Source of the DNA: Pachypanchax playfairii
Taxonomy: Eukaryota; Chordata; Actinopteri; Cyprinodontiformes; Aplocheilidae
Length of the DNA stretch: 64,000 nt
Assembly (NCBI GenBank): GCA_006937955.1
Contig: SSNP01000044.1
Coordinates: 3,188,356-3,252,355 of the forward strand
Reading direction: 5' to 3'
The translations under genes and the position numbers were made by a program. Under the pieces are notes generated by a model, which saw nothing but the letters and a program-made list of their open reading frames with translations, made no database searches and was not told where the DNA came from. Shown in pieces: positions 48,101 through 62,400 of this stretch. Positions within the stretch are counted from its first letter, which is position 1, and the number at the start of each line of letters is the position of its first letter.

Positions 48101-50445
48101 GACATGTGGACAGTATGTCCTCCAGCAGTCTAAGACTATAACAGCATAACTAAAGGGATGGATCAGGAGAACCCAAGTTAACCCTGACTATAGGATTGTG
48201 TAAAAAGGAAAGTTTTAAGTCTATTCATAAAACTACACAAGGTGTCTGCCTCACAGATAAAAAGTGTAAGCTGGTTCCACAGGAGAGGAGCCTGATAACT
48301 AAAAGCTCTTCCTCCCATTCTACTTTTAGAAACTCTAGGAACTACAAGCAGACCTGCAGTCTGAGAGTGAAGTGCTCTGTTAGGAACATATGGAACAATA
48401 AGATCTTTAATCTTTAATATCAGATGGATCCTGGTTGTTTAGATCTTTATATGTGAGATTTTAAACTTTATTCTAGACCTTACAGGGAGCCAATGAAGTG
48501 ATGCTAAAACAGGAGAAATATGGTCTCTCCTTCTAACTCTCATCAGAACTCTGGCAGCAGTATTTTGGATCAGCTGGAGGTCTTTAACAGCACTATTAGA
48601 ACACCCTGATAATAAAGAATTACAATAATCAAGTCTAGAAGTAATAAATACATGAACTGTTTCTGCATCTCTTTGATTCAAAATGCTGCTAATTTTATCA
48701 ACATTACGCAGGTGGAAGTAGGTCGTCATGGTAACATGTTTTATGTGAGAACTAAAGGACATTTCCTGGTCAAAGATAACATCCAGGTTCTTTACCTTCT
48801 TGCTGGAGGCCAAATTAATGCCATCCAACGTTGATGACTGACTACAGTTTGTTCCTATAAGTGCTCAGGTCCAAAACCTCAAACTCTGTTTCAATTTAAG
48901 AGCAGAAAATTAAATATCATGTAAAATTTTATGTCAGTAAGATAAGCTTGTACTGATCTGAGTAACTAATTGAATTAATCAGGCTTAATTAATTAATATA
49001 ACTGAGTATCATCAGACTCGCATGTGGCTATGATTTGTGTGCGTGTGTTTGGGTCTGATGCAAACTGATAAGTTCCCTGTTTTCTGATTATAATTAAATG
49101 TAATATATTTCCCTGCTCATGTTTTATTTTGGTTTAGAGTTCAAAGCATACCACCCCTAAATTTACCCCAAATTCATTCAAACCCCAGATTCAGATTCAG
49201 TCTTGTTATTCTCTTTGTTCAAAGTTGGTTTCTTGCTGAATAAATAATCTATTAAAACAATTTCATTAACTTTTTACAATAAAATTTAAAGGTTTTATTG
49301 TTGCAACATCCAAAATTGTTTCAAATAAGTTTCCAGGTTCTATTATTACTTTCCTTCTACAAATGGATTCAAGATCACAAAATTGTCATGAGCTTTAGAA
49401 GAAGTTTATAAATACTTGATTTTGTGAAACTGATTTTAATTTCCATCATTATAGAAACTAAAATCTGTTTCTCTGGTAAAGGGGATGTTCCTTCATCTGA
49501 CTGAGAGACTGAATTAAAGGTGGTATATGGAATATTTTCATAAAAATTTATATTTTTAACAAAATAATTCCTCCACGGGGTGTTTAGAGGGTTGTAGAAT
49601 GAAAATACAGCTTTACCTTTAAAAATTATATTCAAAGTAAAATATTATAAAATATTAATTTTGGCAGGTACGACGTTGGCATTTTGTTTACATCTACCAG
49701 CCAGTAGCTGCAAGAGCAGCGGCACCATTTTGGGTTGCTTAATACCGTAAATAATCTGGCACAGTGAGGCTGGTACTGTGGAGTCTGCAGGTCAAGCAGC
49801 TGGAAGCACCATGTGGTGATTATATACATTATTTGCTTGCCATAGGGTGATTCCCCTGGGGTTTCTCATGTGACGAACAAGTTCTGTGTGAAAAATTTTT
49901 TTATTAGCAGCTAGCTAAAACGTAGCTACATGTTGCTGAAGTGGAGGAGCTTCTGGCCACTTTTTTGACTGGAAGACACACCACGGAGGATTTTATTGCT
50001 TTTTTTATTGTATTGGATAAGTGGGGCGTGCAGGATGGTGTGTGAGGAGGACAGAGGATCTTAAGAGGGACTGCTGGAAGTTTTGGAGCCGCGGGACAAC
50101 TATGAACTCTTTGGCACGGACTGAATCAGTGACTGAGTTACAAACAGGTAGGAGCTGCTTTTATCAGAGTCAGTGTGTGATCAGCGGGGCTGGAGAGCAT
50201 GATTAGTGAACTGAACTCATGATATTTTATTCGGATCGGGGATCAGAGTGGGTTTAGTGAGGCATATTCGGCCTGAGCATCAGAGCGCGCGTGGGGGGGT
50301 TAACGAGCCTGGCACCCAGATGGCTGAAGGCTTTGTGCTGTGTTATTCTGTTCCAAGTTCCATATCCCACCTTTAATTCACTTGTTGAACATTTGTCTTC
50401 AAACAGGCTACAAATTGAAGCAGATAACAGAGTCTGTCACATCAC

Positions 50446-50492
<47 letters not shown>

Positions 50493-53400
50493 GGTGTTAC
50501 GCACACGGCTCGTGGCTCTGTAAAGACGTCTGTGTGGATGTGCATCATCAGGTCGCCTCCTGCCGTGTACTCCATCACAAAACACACATGCTCCTGAGTC
50601 TGGAAGCATGAAAACAGGTTGACCAGGAAGGGATGGCGTGACATGTTCACAATCTCAAAGATTCGCTTCTCGCACATCAAACTGGGGAGAGTAACGAGAG
50701 CGAGAGGGAAGAGTCACATATAAATAATATATTATAATATATTTAAAGATCTGAAACCAGACTGAGACAGAAAACCAACCTCTCCACCTCATCTCGAGCG
50801 ATGATGTCTCCTTTCTTCAGGGCTTTGATGGCGTACATCGTACCTGTCTTCTTGTACTCTGACAGTAACACCTGCAGTCGCAGACGTCCAGAACTTTAAT
50901 TCACTTTTCAACATGAACATATTTATAGGTCTGATGAATAAAACTAGAGATCTGAATTCATACTTTTCTGGTATTACATTCATAACTCTCTGGATTTCTG
51001 TACTTTTGTTTCAAATAATCAGTATTTAGGATGAACACCTGTGAAAAACTTTCAAAATAAAACCAAAAATGAGCATGTAAATGGGTTTTGAAAGCATTAA
51101 ATGAAGTGTTCAAATGTTTAAGACTTACTAAAGACCACTTTCCTTCTGTTATAACTGACATTAAAATAAATCATTTCTGAAGATGCACCTTTCCAAAGTG
51201 TCCCCGTCCCAACACAGCGATCAACCTGAAGTCCTGGAGAGACAGAGGACCTTTCTTCTGTCTGATGGAACATGGAAGGAAAAAGTTACAGAAATCTAAA
51301 TCATGTGTTTTTAAAACTCAGATGAAAAGATCCAATCTGGGTTTGTATTAATAGGAACAAAGCTTTAAACATCAATTAGATCTTTCTTCTATATCATGAC
51401 ATCACATCCTGTAAGTTGGGGGGGCATGGCAACCCTGATACCCCCCCAAGCCAGTTGCATAATATGCTTCTAACTGATGTCTTATAAATACAAACAACTG
51501 TATTGAAAATAACTGAAGGCCTCTGTGTTTAAAACAAGACGGGGTTTTTGTGGAGCTCAACATGTTCATTGTGCAGGTGCATGTACGTGCACATCAGCAA
51601 TATTAACAGCAAAATAAGAAATCAAATGTATTCTGTAACTCTCGTGTCTCTATAGATTTAGACTCGTCTATATGTTACAGCAGCAGAATAGAAATTCAGC
51701 CATGTCCTCCATGAAAACATTCTGGAGGCTCCAGTGTTTAAATCAGTGAACTTTTAACAAAATTGAGCCACAATCCATTTTTCATTTAAATCTCTAAACA
51801 AAACTAAACGTCCATAGTGGGAAACAAACAAACAAACAAACAAAACCTGTTTATTATAAAAACACAAGTCAGTGTGAATGAATGAAACTGCAGAAGGTTT
51901 TGTTTTGAGACAATAAACTGAACTGAATGGACGTCCTGAGGAAGCGCACGTCCTTCCATGTTTGCAGCAGGATGTTACCATGACATATAATTTGTGTGTG
52001 TACCTGCTGACAGGTGGGGTTCGGACAGGGGAGTCAGGGGTGAGGTCTTGGGAAGAGAGGGATTCGATGACTGGCAGTCTGTCCTATAGGAGAGACGAGG
52101 AAGGTGACATGAAGGAAACAAGCTGAAACACAGATGATAAGACAGAAAGTGGAAGACAGGAGACACACTGGACCATTCTGTACCTGCTCTGTGTTTTAAA
52201 CCCAAACTAAAGATTCGGTTTTGTGAAAAGATCAGAACTGAAACCTCAATAAATATGAAGCTTTTCCTCCATCAGCATCAAAGTTTAAAATCACGATAAT
52301 AACTGAATCCCTCAACTTAAATATAAATATTTAATATTCCAATCAGACAAAAAAAACATAAAATACAGCTTCCATTTGGTAGTTTATTTTGGTTTCTGAG
52401 GACTTCCTGTCTTCTCTAACAACGCTGGCCTGCTGAACTAGATGCTGCGTTCAATAACAACTAGTCTGGAAATCAACAGATTGTTATGATTCAGTCTGAG
52501 ACACAAACAGATGAATAAAATGTGGGATTATTATTCCCTCGAGTGTAATTTTACCAGAATGTTAGAGGTTTAGTATTTTATTCTTCAGCGTTTCATTTTA
52601 TTGGCTCGTGGTAATAATCAGACTTTGTTTTTAAAAAACAGATATATTGGATTACTAACAAATAAATGTGTTTTATTACAGAGAAACATCTCCAGACGGC
52701 TTGTTGTCAGTTGTATGTGGTTTTAGATTCACTTTCGCACCTCATGAGCTGTCGAATCGCCGCAGAAAACACAAAAATAAGTCTGGGAAATGTCTTTTTC
52801 TTTAAAGTTTCAGGCTTTTTAAACAAAAGGTGTAAAACTTAAAAAGCACATTGTCATCACACACCTCCCCTACATCCTGGGTTTGCTCTCTCTCTGTCTG
52901 TCTCACTGAAGTGTGTATGTCCATGTCCTGCTTGTAATCTCCTCTTATTGGAGAGTCGCTGTCCAGACTCAGTTTCTCCACTGAAATCTCCCTGAAAATT
53001 TCACACAGACACAAACGAACAGGCGGACATGAAACAAAACCGACAGGATAGTTAGACACGAGGCTTATTATTCTTAACCAGGAAACACAAGGAAAAAGGT
53101 TCGAGGACTGCTGCTGTGTTTGATACAGTCTGAGCTGTAACATGCAGACGGGTTGTTTGTGTGTGTGAGACTTGTTGTGTGGCTCACCCAGAGTTTAGTG
53201 TTAGGCTGTGGGAGTTGGGGCTGTACGTTCCTGAGTTGTTCACGGTGGGGATGGCGTTTCGGAGCAGCCTCACCCACGTTCCAATGTCCACGTTCATCTG
53301 ACGAGCTCGGAGGAACGCCTTGCCTGGAGGTACACGTGCACACGTTCAGTCATAACCGTTAGTTAACGTCTTCACTTAGAACAAAATCTGAGGAAAAATC

Positions 53401-56400
53401 TGTTAACTAAGTTAATGTGATCAAGATCCTGTAAGTTTGACGAAAGTGAATCTTGTTTGCTCAAAAACAGAAATGTCAGTCATTATTGTCCCTGTTTTTA
53501 TATTTTATTGAAACAATTCAACTTATATACGTTAAAAATCAAGAGCTACAGAATACTGGATATTTTTCAAGCTGTAAGTAAATATATCTTCTCAAATACA
53601 CAGAGAGAAAATAGGATTTCATTTATAATGAGATAATATAGTTTAACACTAGAGGGCGCTGTGGCTCTACAGACAGCAGAAGGAACAGAGTTTTGTTCTG
53701 AACAAAGTTTAAACTAAGATGCTGTTTGTTTCCTGTTTTATGTCTCCGTATAAACCTGAACAGAAGATAATCTGTTGTATTTTCTGCTACGTGTTTTTCC
53801 CACCTTGCTGCTTTGAAAAGATTTTCTTCTGTCGTTGGAGGCGGGGAACTCTCTCAATGACCGGATTAAAGAAGGTTACCTGGAAAAGACAGACAAACAA
53901 ATATCCAGAGACTGTCCTCGTCCTTCACGGATATCAGATCAGTATTTACCACAGCAGGTGGAAGCTCGGGGGTTGGTGGATGGACACACATCTGTGTCCA
54001 TCCACACAACATGTCCATGTAAAAACAAGCTGAACATGTTGACTTTCCTGATCATATTTTTCCATGTCTTTGTTTGAGAGAGACTTTCATGTAACTGTGT
54101 GAATAGTCGTGTGTACCTCGGCCAGCAGCAGGCCTTGAGGCTCTAGTTCCAGCTGGACTCTGTGTTTCTGGTTGTCCAGGAACTCCTCCAGCTTCAGGTA
54201 CTTGAGGGCACACAGTGAGCGGTAGTCCTTCCAGTAAACAGCAATCTCCAGCTCTCTTGACTGTAACATTCACACACACACACACACACATATCGGTGGT
54301 GTTGAGCAGATAAATGTTTCAGGATTCAGCTGTTTGTCACTCGGTTGGTGTGTTTGTATTCTGACCCTTTCCAGCTCCACAGTGAAGGTCTGATCCCAGG
54401 CCTGTTCTCCTACAGTCCTCCAGGCTGTCTGGCCCACCACTGTGTTATCCAGCTTTAACACGGCACTGACTTCAGCTACACGCACACACACACACACATC
54501 ACTTTTACAATAGGTGACTTTTATATTGTTCTAAAATAAAACGTGATCACACTATGATACATGGTAAAACAAATAAGGATCCTTTTCTTAAGGATTTTGT
54601 ATGAACCCTTTAAAGCATAAGCACAAAACCAATCCTTATGAAACTGAGAAGCTGGTGCAGCTGCTTACAGGACAGTTCTTCTGTCTTGTTGGGTGTTTTT
54701 CCACTGAGGGATCCACTGCGTCCGTACAGGCCTTTGCTGCCTCTCATGAAGGACTTGGTCTCTCCAGGACTGTAGCACGGCAGCATGACTGGCGTTCCTT
54801 TGCTACGACCTGCGACTATCTCCAACAACCCAACACAGCCCAGCAACTGCACCTGCAAGGTGCCTAAGGAGAAAACAATAAAAGCAAATGATCACACAAC
54901 ATTAAAGATTTTACATGTGAGTCAGTAAATCTACAGAAGCACAATGAGAATGCAGTATTATGTGTTTCAGGCTACAGGAGCAGATCCTGGACTCCAGTGT
55001 GTTTCTGTCTGGATTTCAAACAATGCAGACAGGTAGAGATTTGAAGAGGAGCAGAAAAAGAAAGGGGGGTGAGGGTGCTGTCCTTTTTAACAAAAGGTGG
55101 TGTCATCTTGGACCTCATCTCTCTCTTTCTACACATCCTACATTTGAACAGTTTGTCAGCTGCTCCACCAGAGAAAATAAAACTCTGAACTGTTTTTATG
55201 CAAATATCAGAGATATAGATCATAATCTGAGGAGGTCACAGGAAGCTGAAAAAACTCTTCAAGAATGTTTTGAGGCTACCGATTGGGATACACTCTGTGA
55301 GCCACATGGAGAGAACATCAATGCTATGACTGAATGTGTGACTGATTATTAAGACTTCTGCGTGGACAACATCATTCCCACCAGAACAGTGAGGTGCTTC
55401 CCCAATAACAAACCCTGGATTAGCAGTGACCTACTTAAAAAGAAAAAAGCGCTTTCAGGGAGGGAGACAGGGATGTATTGAGATGCGTACAAAAAGAACT
55501 TAAAGTCAATTTTAGAAACAACAAGGAGGTGTGTGGGAAAAAGCTGGAGAACAAGCTCCAGCAGAATGTAAAAGAAATGTGCATTAGTGAACATTCATTC
55601 AGTTGTGTTATTGTTCCTTTGTCTTTCTAAGGTTTGTTCCGGGTACCCTACCAGTAAGAGGTGAAGGCTTGTTGAGGGTGCTGTACTGGTTTTGCAGGTA
55701 GGGGGCGCCATGGCGAGAGCTGAAGGCAGGTGAGGAGGCCAGGACCAGCTCCTCTTTGATGACACTGGCCTTGGGATGATCTTCTGGTAACTCTGCCAAA
55801 CGATGGTCCAGGGACTCCCTCAACAGATCCAGGCGCTGTGATGCCTCACTGAGACGAGACTGAGCCTGCAACACGTCACATCCTCTTTCAGTTACACTTA
55901 GAGCCAACAGCTAGCTCTCCATTGTTTGCTGTTTAGACACATAAAACACTGATCATACAGGAAGAGCCTCTGGTACGTCATGATGTCATAAAATGATCAG
56001 GTCTAAAAATATGAGTAACATGTTCAGATTTACAGACAACATAAAATACTAAAACAGGAGTATCTGAAGTGTCAGAATGATAAAGTTCCTGTGTGTGTGG
56101 TCTAACCTCAGACAGAGCTTTCTTGTCTTGAACTTTGCTGGCTCCCAGAAGCCTGAGGACATTCTTGGCCCCCTCAGCAACAGCGTGTTCAACCCTGTAG
56201 TGATGTCTCAACTCTTCGATACGCAGCTCCACCCCACAGAGGTCATGGTTACCTGCATGGTCAAACGGCCTTACTGTGAAACAGAGACTAGAACTTTACA
56301 CAATTAAAGCTCCAACATCTGCTCAGTGTGGATTTCCTGTTTGTTATTATCTCCGTAGTCAAGTGCATGCTAAGCTTTCGTGTTGGCGTGTTGCATTATA

Positions 56401-59400
56401 AAAAACTCCCTTGTGTATATTGAGTTAATTCCTTAATGCATAATGTGCACTGCACAAGAGTCAGACAGCCAAACATCAGCAGCGTCTTTAAGGAGATTAC
56501 CAACATGAACTGCAACTGTTTGCTAAAAGACGTGTCTCAATTTGATAAACAAATAGAGCAGATCACAAGCTCTAAACGAAACCTGACTGTTAACTCATGC
56601 AGTTAGATTCTTCTATTCTTCTTCTTGATAAAATTCACACTCTCTCTGTTGTTTGCAATTTTAGAATAAAACCTCCAACTACCACAGTTAATATAAACCA
56701 GTCAAGTAAAGCTCAAAGTGAGACGAAGTGATGGAGGACAGAATAATGCAGAAAATGAGCCACAAGTCTTCAAGTCCAGAGTCAAAACAAACAAAAAAGT
56801 CCATCAACTTCCATGAAAAACATTTATGGTTCAGTGTTAAGCTTAATGACACAGCGAGCAACAAACTCCGAGCAACACAAAGATTCAGGGAGCAACAAAA
56901 ATGTTGTGTGAGATAAGCGACAACCTTCAAAATCCAGATCAGAAAACAAGATTTTGGGGGGCATTTTGGGATTTAACTAACTTTTAAACCACTGGAGACA
57001 AACATGAAATAAAAAAGGGAATGAAATGGATGTTTTTATCTCCTAATAAGGTGTTGTAGCTGCAGCCCAGGCCCAGTCAGATGACCCTTCCACTGGGTGT
57101 GGTGCCTGCAGACTGTGTACATGAAACACAACACAGACCTGACACAGTGTGTGTGTGTGTGTGGTTCACAGAACAGAGAGATGAAGGAAACAGCTGGATT
57201 TCTTTAACATCACGTCACTGAATCCCACCAAAGCCTCGTAGCCCAGAAACACTGACATTCTAACAACGATGGAATCCTTTGATCAGAATCTTGTTCCTTT
57301 TCCACTTTCTTAAAACATAATGACTCACAAAATCAACAAAACTAATCTGGAGGCAAAGACACGATGGGACAACAGTATGTGAGGAGGAGAGTAGAACGTT
57401 CAGAGGTCAATAAGGTCAACAAGGTCTTTGAATGGGATGTTTATTAAACGCAAACTTAACACGTTTCTCAAATCCTTGTTTTCTTAAATGTTAGAAACTA
57501 CTTTCATTTTAATCATTCAATTTATATATTAAAGGTCAAGATGACCCGAGAACATAAAACATAAAACGTGCCATTAGAAGGTCAGTCAAGACAATCAAGG
57601 CAGAACGTCTCTTCACAGGAGACTCGTGGCACTATTTAACAAAAACACGTCATAAATAAATAAAGTTACCAAAACTTCCTCCAACACAAACTTCTTCAAC
57701 CATCCAACAACAGTTTGATGAAGAATCTTTTCCAGCATGATGGAGCTCCGGATCATCAGGACAAAGTAACTAAATGGTTCAGGGAACAAAAAAACATCCA
57801 GGAACCTCCTCAGATCTTCATCTAATTGAGAACTTGTGGTAAATCATCAAAACGCAGGTGGACAAACAAAAACCCAGTAATTCTGATAAACTCCATCATC
57901 ATGATGAAAGAATGAGTTGCATCAGTCAGGATTTGGATCAGAAGTTGATTGACAGCAGGATGAACTGCAGGTCTTTCAGAAGAAGGTCCAACACTGTAAA
58001 TATCGACTCTTTACATCAACATGATGTAACTGTTAATAAAAACCTTTAAAACTTATAAAGTTCTTGTAAATAAACTTCATCATAGAAACAAACAAAGTTC
58101 TAAAAACACTGAAGCAGAAAACTGTGAAAACCAACAACTAATAAAAGTCAGTCAAGATTCCAAACTAGCATCAATTTCTTTTGATGTAAGTTCAACACAC
58201 AGAACTCTAGAAAGCTAAACATCAAACACAAAACTAAAGACGAGCCTCTGTAGTTCATATATCAGACTGTCAGACTGGATACTGAAGCTGGTGAAAGGAA
58301 CAGATTCCAGATCAGTGAGGAGGCCTGGAATAACAAAGAAAGGATGGAGACCTTTAACAGTACTGTACATTCACGTTTTGAGTTCCATTTACAATGTTAT
58401 TGTCTTCACACACGAAGGATCTGATTCTGAAAACACTTTACCAGGTTTAATGCCAACATGCTGCTTTGTCTCCCACAGTTTGAGACACAGAGACTCGTCA
58501 TCTGTCCACGTCTTCGTTAAAAGATTCATTTCTTTGTTCTGTATCTGCAGGTAAATCTGATCAGCTGTTCCCCCCCACACACACAGTCCGCTTTGTATCA
58601 AACTGAGTGATTCTCTTCATCTTTTCCCTTCATCCCAGGCAGGACCTAGTGGTGAGAACACCGGGGGGGTTCTCATTGATCAGTTTATGTTGCTGTGCGT
58701 CTGCGAGGTAAAGCTGCTGGTCAGGACTAAAACCAATACAGAGCAGAAGAAAAGACCACTACAGATCTAACTAGAGGTTGTGGATTCAATATATATATAT
58801 AAAATAACAACAAAACAGTCTCGTGTTTCTGTCAGAAACCAAACAGTTAACGCCATTAATCAGTAACTTGATCAGACTAAACATGTGATTCAAGAATGAT
58901 TCACTATGTGGCTTTATGATAAAATGAATAAACTGAACTGTATCTACAGAAACACTAAACACATATTCCTTCATATGTCAGCGGGTGAACCATGCTGCTC
59001 TGAACAGCAGTTACCAGAAAATACAAAAGAGTGTCTGTCCAGTCCTGGTCCTGGAGGCCAGTATCCTGCATGTTCTGCAGGAGCTTGTTTAACACCCATT
59101 CATTTGACTCAGGTGTGTAGAACTAGGTGTATGAACCAGGACTGGAACTGCTGCTGTACACTAACCCTGTATGTCGTCCGTGTGCTCAGTAGCCTGGACA
59201 GCTTTTCGTATTTGCATCCGGATAATGTCGATTTTGGTCTTGCTATCCTGCAGCATTTGCTGGGCAGTCTGGAGCATCTTCTTATCCTGCAAGCAACAGG
59301 AACAAAACAAGAGCGTCACATAACTGAGGGCCATGAAGCAGCGTTAAAATAAGGCTCTTAACAGCCAGATGTTTCAGAAGGGAGGGGCTGCTTTCATTGC

Positions 59401-62400
59401 TCCCTACAGCAAATCGACCTCCTGATCACGTCATGACTCTTACCTGATCAACCAGGCCCTCACGTCTTTGACATAATACTTTACAAAGACGTGAGGGCCT
59501 GGAGCTGAACCGTTGTCTCTCAATATCAAAGGCGGGCTTAGCCAGTTGAGAAAGAACCAATCACAGAAACCCGGAAGTGACGCAACATATGTGACGCTAA
59601 AGCGGATACACACGAGGCGGAGGTTTAAAAAGTTTAGCGAGCGGAGCCGTAATGGTAGCTACAGAGCCGTAATGATAGCTACAGAGCCGTAATGGTAGCT
59701 ACAGAGCCGTAATGATAGCTACAGAGCCGTAATGGTAGCTACAGAGCCGTAATGATAGCTACAGAGCCGTAATGGTAGCTACAGAGCCGTAATGGTAGCT
59801 ACAGAGCCGTAATGATAGCTACAGAGCCGTAATGGTTGCTACAGAGCCGTAATGGTTGCTACAGAGCCGTAATGGTAGTTACAGAGCCGTAATGGTAGCT
59901 ACAGAGCCGTAATGGTAGCTAGCCATGGTTAATGGAGGAGAAAAGACAAATATTAATGACAGTCGTCACTTTTGTGTCAAAAACTTGCGAATACGAGGTA
60001 TTTGACCGCCCCAACCAAGCGCAGAAGTAAACACTTCATCCACAGCCGAGTCCGCCATGTTGAATGTTGTGCTCTGGGTGGAAAACGCTAGTTCTGTGTT
60101 TTCAGGATGACGCACAACAAAGGTGATGTGTAATAGGTCCGTCCTAAAATTTGACGCGGAAATGATTGGGCGCAGCTCCGGTGTCAGACCCTTCTGCATT
60201 TGAACATAATGCAGGAGGATCTGATTGGTCAGGCTATCATGACTCAGTACTTTTACATTGTGACTTAAAATGTAAAAGTCAAGCTACAAAGTTAGCAACA
60301 AGTTAGTGTTTATCGAGATGCAGCTACACCTTCAGCACCGTGGGTTAGGAAGGACATGGCTTTCAATTACAGTCGCTGCCATTTAAAACCTTCCTCAGGT
60401 CTTTAATTTTATATTTTAGAAAATAATTTACAAATAAAATGACACATTGATAATACTAATAGGGTTTTAGGTTACCATGCTATTAATAACAACAGAGTAG
60501 GATTCTGATTGTCACTGGAGATTTTCGACGCCTCTGTATCTGTGAATGAAATATAAGGGTTCATTATATTAATAATACAATTTGTTGATTAAAGCTGCAG
60601 AATTTTGATTTGATGCTAATGCTCAGTTGATCTGTTCTTGTTCAGCTTGTTGTTAAACTGAAACAATTTAATGAATTTTAAATAATTTAGCCTTCCTGTA
60701 CAGATCAGAGGATATAATGAAACTAAGCATCATTGTTGTTTATTTTTCAGCCATTTGTGTTTAATAAAAAAAGACTTGTTTTACTTGTGGCTCTCAAGTT
60801 CTGATTCTGAAATGTTCGTCACTTGCTTCATTGTAGTTTCTGGTTATTTCAACGTGACAGGAAGAATAAAACTGAAGCTGCATTAAGAAACAAAAGGTGC
60901 TGATTGTCTTTCAGGTGTAAAGAGAAGGAACAAACAAACATAGCATCACCACAGTGTGTTAAAATATGACACATTCAGGCCGAGGACACGTGGATCTACT
61001 GCTGCGTCGACTAAAAGCTCTCACCTGTTGTGAGGCTGAATTCTCTGGCAGTGATAACAGTATAAGAATGTTTAGTGAGCAGCTGTTTGACAGCTGCTAC
61101 AGATTGAGTCCATGGATAGATTTTAAATTCTCTCTCTAATAAACATCCACATTTATTCACTTCAGAACATTTGCTGTTTGTACACTAATAATTGTCCTCC
61201 ACCACAGCGGTTTGCATAGTTCTAGTGATTAGGGATGGACTGATACCGATACTGGTATCGAGTATCGGCCCCGATACCTTTCTAATGTACTCGTATCGGT
61301 ATTGGTTGGTTAACCGATACCATGAACAAGTACTTAGAATGTGGAAATTGCAATAATTTCACAGAAATTTTTTATTTTTCACTTGAAATTTTTGTTTTGT
61401 GTCATTTTTATCAATATTTAAAATTTTTGTCAAGTTCATCATCATTTGTTGTCACAAGCAGAGAAGAAAATAAAAACTGTCTGTGTTGTAGAAGTATCGG
61501 CATTGGTACTCGGTATCGGCAAGTACTCAGATCCAAATACTGGTATCAGTATCAGTTTGGAAAAAGTGGTATTGTTGCATCTCTATTAGTGACGTAATTG
61601 AAGGTACGTTATACATGGTAAAGCAGTGAGTAAACTGGAGATGACAAAAGGGGCGGGGCTTAAAGACTAAATATAGGAGATATATAAACAGATGGAGGAT
61701 GATTCAGGTATAACATTGTGTACAGAATACTACGGTGTCAGCAGACGACTGTTCTCCACTGATATCAGTGCCCAGAATAACCTTTAACCTCTTGATCTTT
61801 GCTTCACTAAATGAGTGTGTGAGTGTTAGCAGGGTTAGCGTTGATGGATCTACCTTAGTGGAGCCGTTGGAATAGATGGGGATCATATTTTCAACTCCCT
61901 GTTTGACTTTAAGTTCGATGTTGAGCTGCCTCTCCAGGGCAGCGATACGCTCCTTGTGTGCTGACGTGCGACTCTCTGCCCCTGTAGACCGAGGACACTC
62001 ATCTGTAAGAGGAGAGGAAGGTTTGAGGCAGTATAACCAGGGACGACAGGGTGGATCACATGATGTAGCCTGAAGAGGAAATTCTCTAAGGGGAATTTCA
62101 TGTAGCAGCTAAAAATACAGTCGCTTTCAATGTTTCAATACCAAACAAAGATGGAGTAGATCAGAGAACTAAAAAACTGAGTTCCAAAATAACTGAAGCA
62201 AAACATGAGAATTTATAATGGAGGAAAATTACGAGTTCAGAGAAGATTTTTAAAATGTATTTGATTTTATTTCACCAACTTTTAAAAAGGTAGAAAAAAG
62301 TTGAATCTTTAAACAGAAAGAAACAATAATTGGAACTTTTTAAGACCCTATTTTTCTTATTTCTAATACAAAATCCTGCAAGACAAAAATATGAAATTCA

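Larger units (their letters stand above)
47538..50504 (-). other. pkn1 intron (3 kb) with LINE fragment and microsatellite
   Basis: Holds a LINE 3' fragment (47698-48835) and the GACA/CTGT microsatellite (50447-50493). The stretch 48840-50440 has no feature I can name, though 50020-50330 is GC-richer than the rest. Confidence 0.85.
56253..59165 (-). other. pkn1 intron (2.9 kb) with Tc1-like relic
   Basis: Mostly single-copy, with a probable transposase relic at about 57710-58045, a TA run at 58789-58800 and a short MITE fragment at 59039-59145. Confidence 0.85.
59287..61853 (-). other. pkn1 intron (2.6 kb) with hairpin, 20-bp array and promoter-like motifs
   Basis: Contains a perfect 19-bp inverted repeat (59452-59502), a 20-bp minisatellite (59644-59920), a GC-richer segment with promoter-type motifs (about 59550-60210) and a MITE (61230-61585). 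Confidence 0.85.

Noticed and set aside
50291..50611. 106-codon frame with a TDRQ repeat
   Set aside because: It is the translation of the CAGA microsatellite plus the antisense of a pkn1 exon.
51241..51260. Alternative acceptor for the pkn1 glycine-loop exon at CAG before AAGAAAGG
   Set aside because: Using it breaks the phase with the preceding exon; the CATCAG acceptor four bases upstream keeps the frame.
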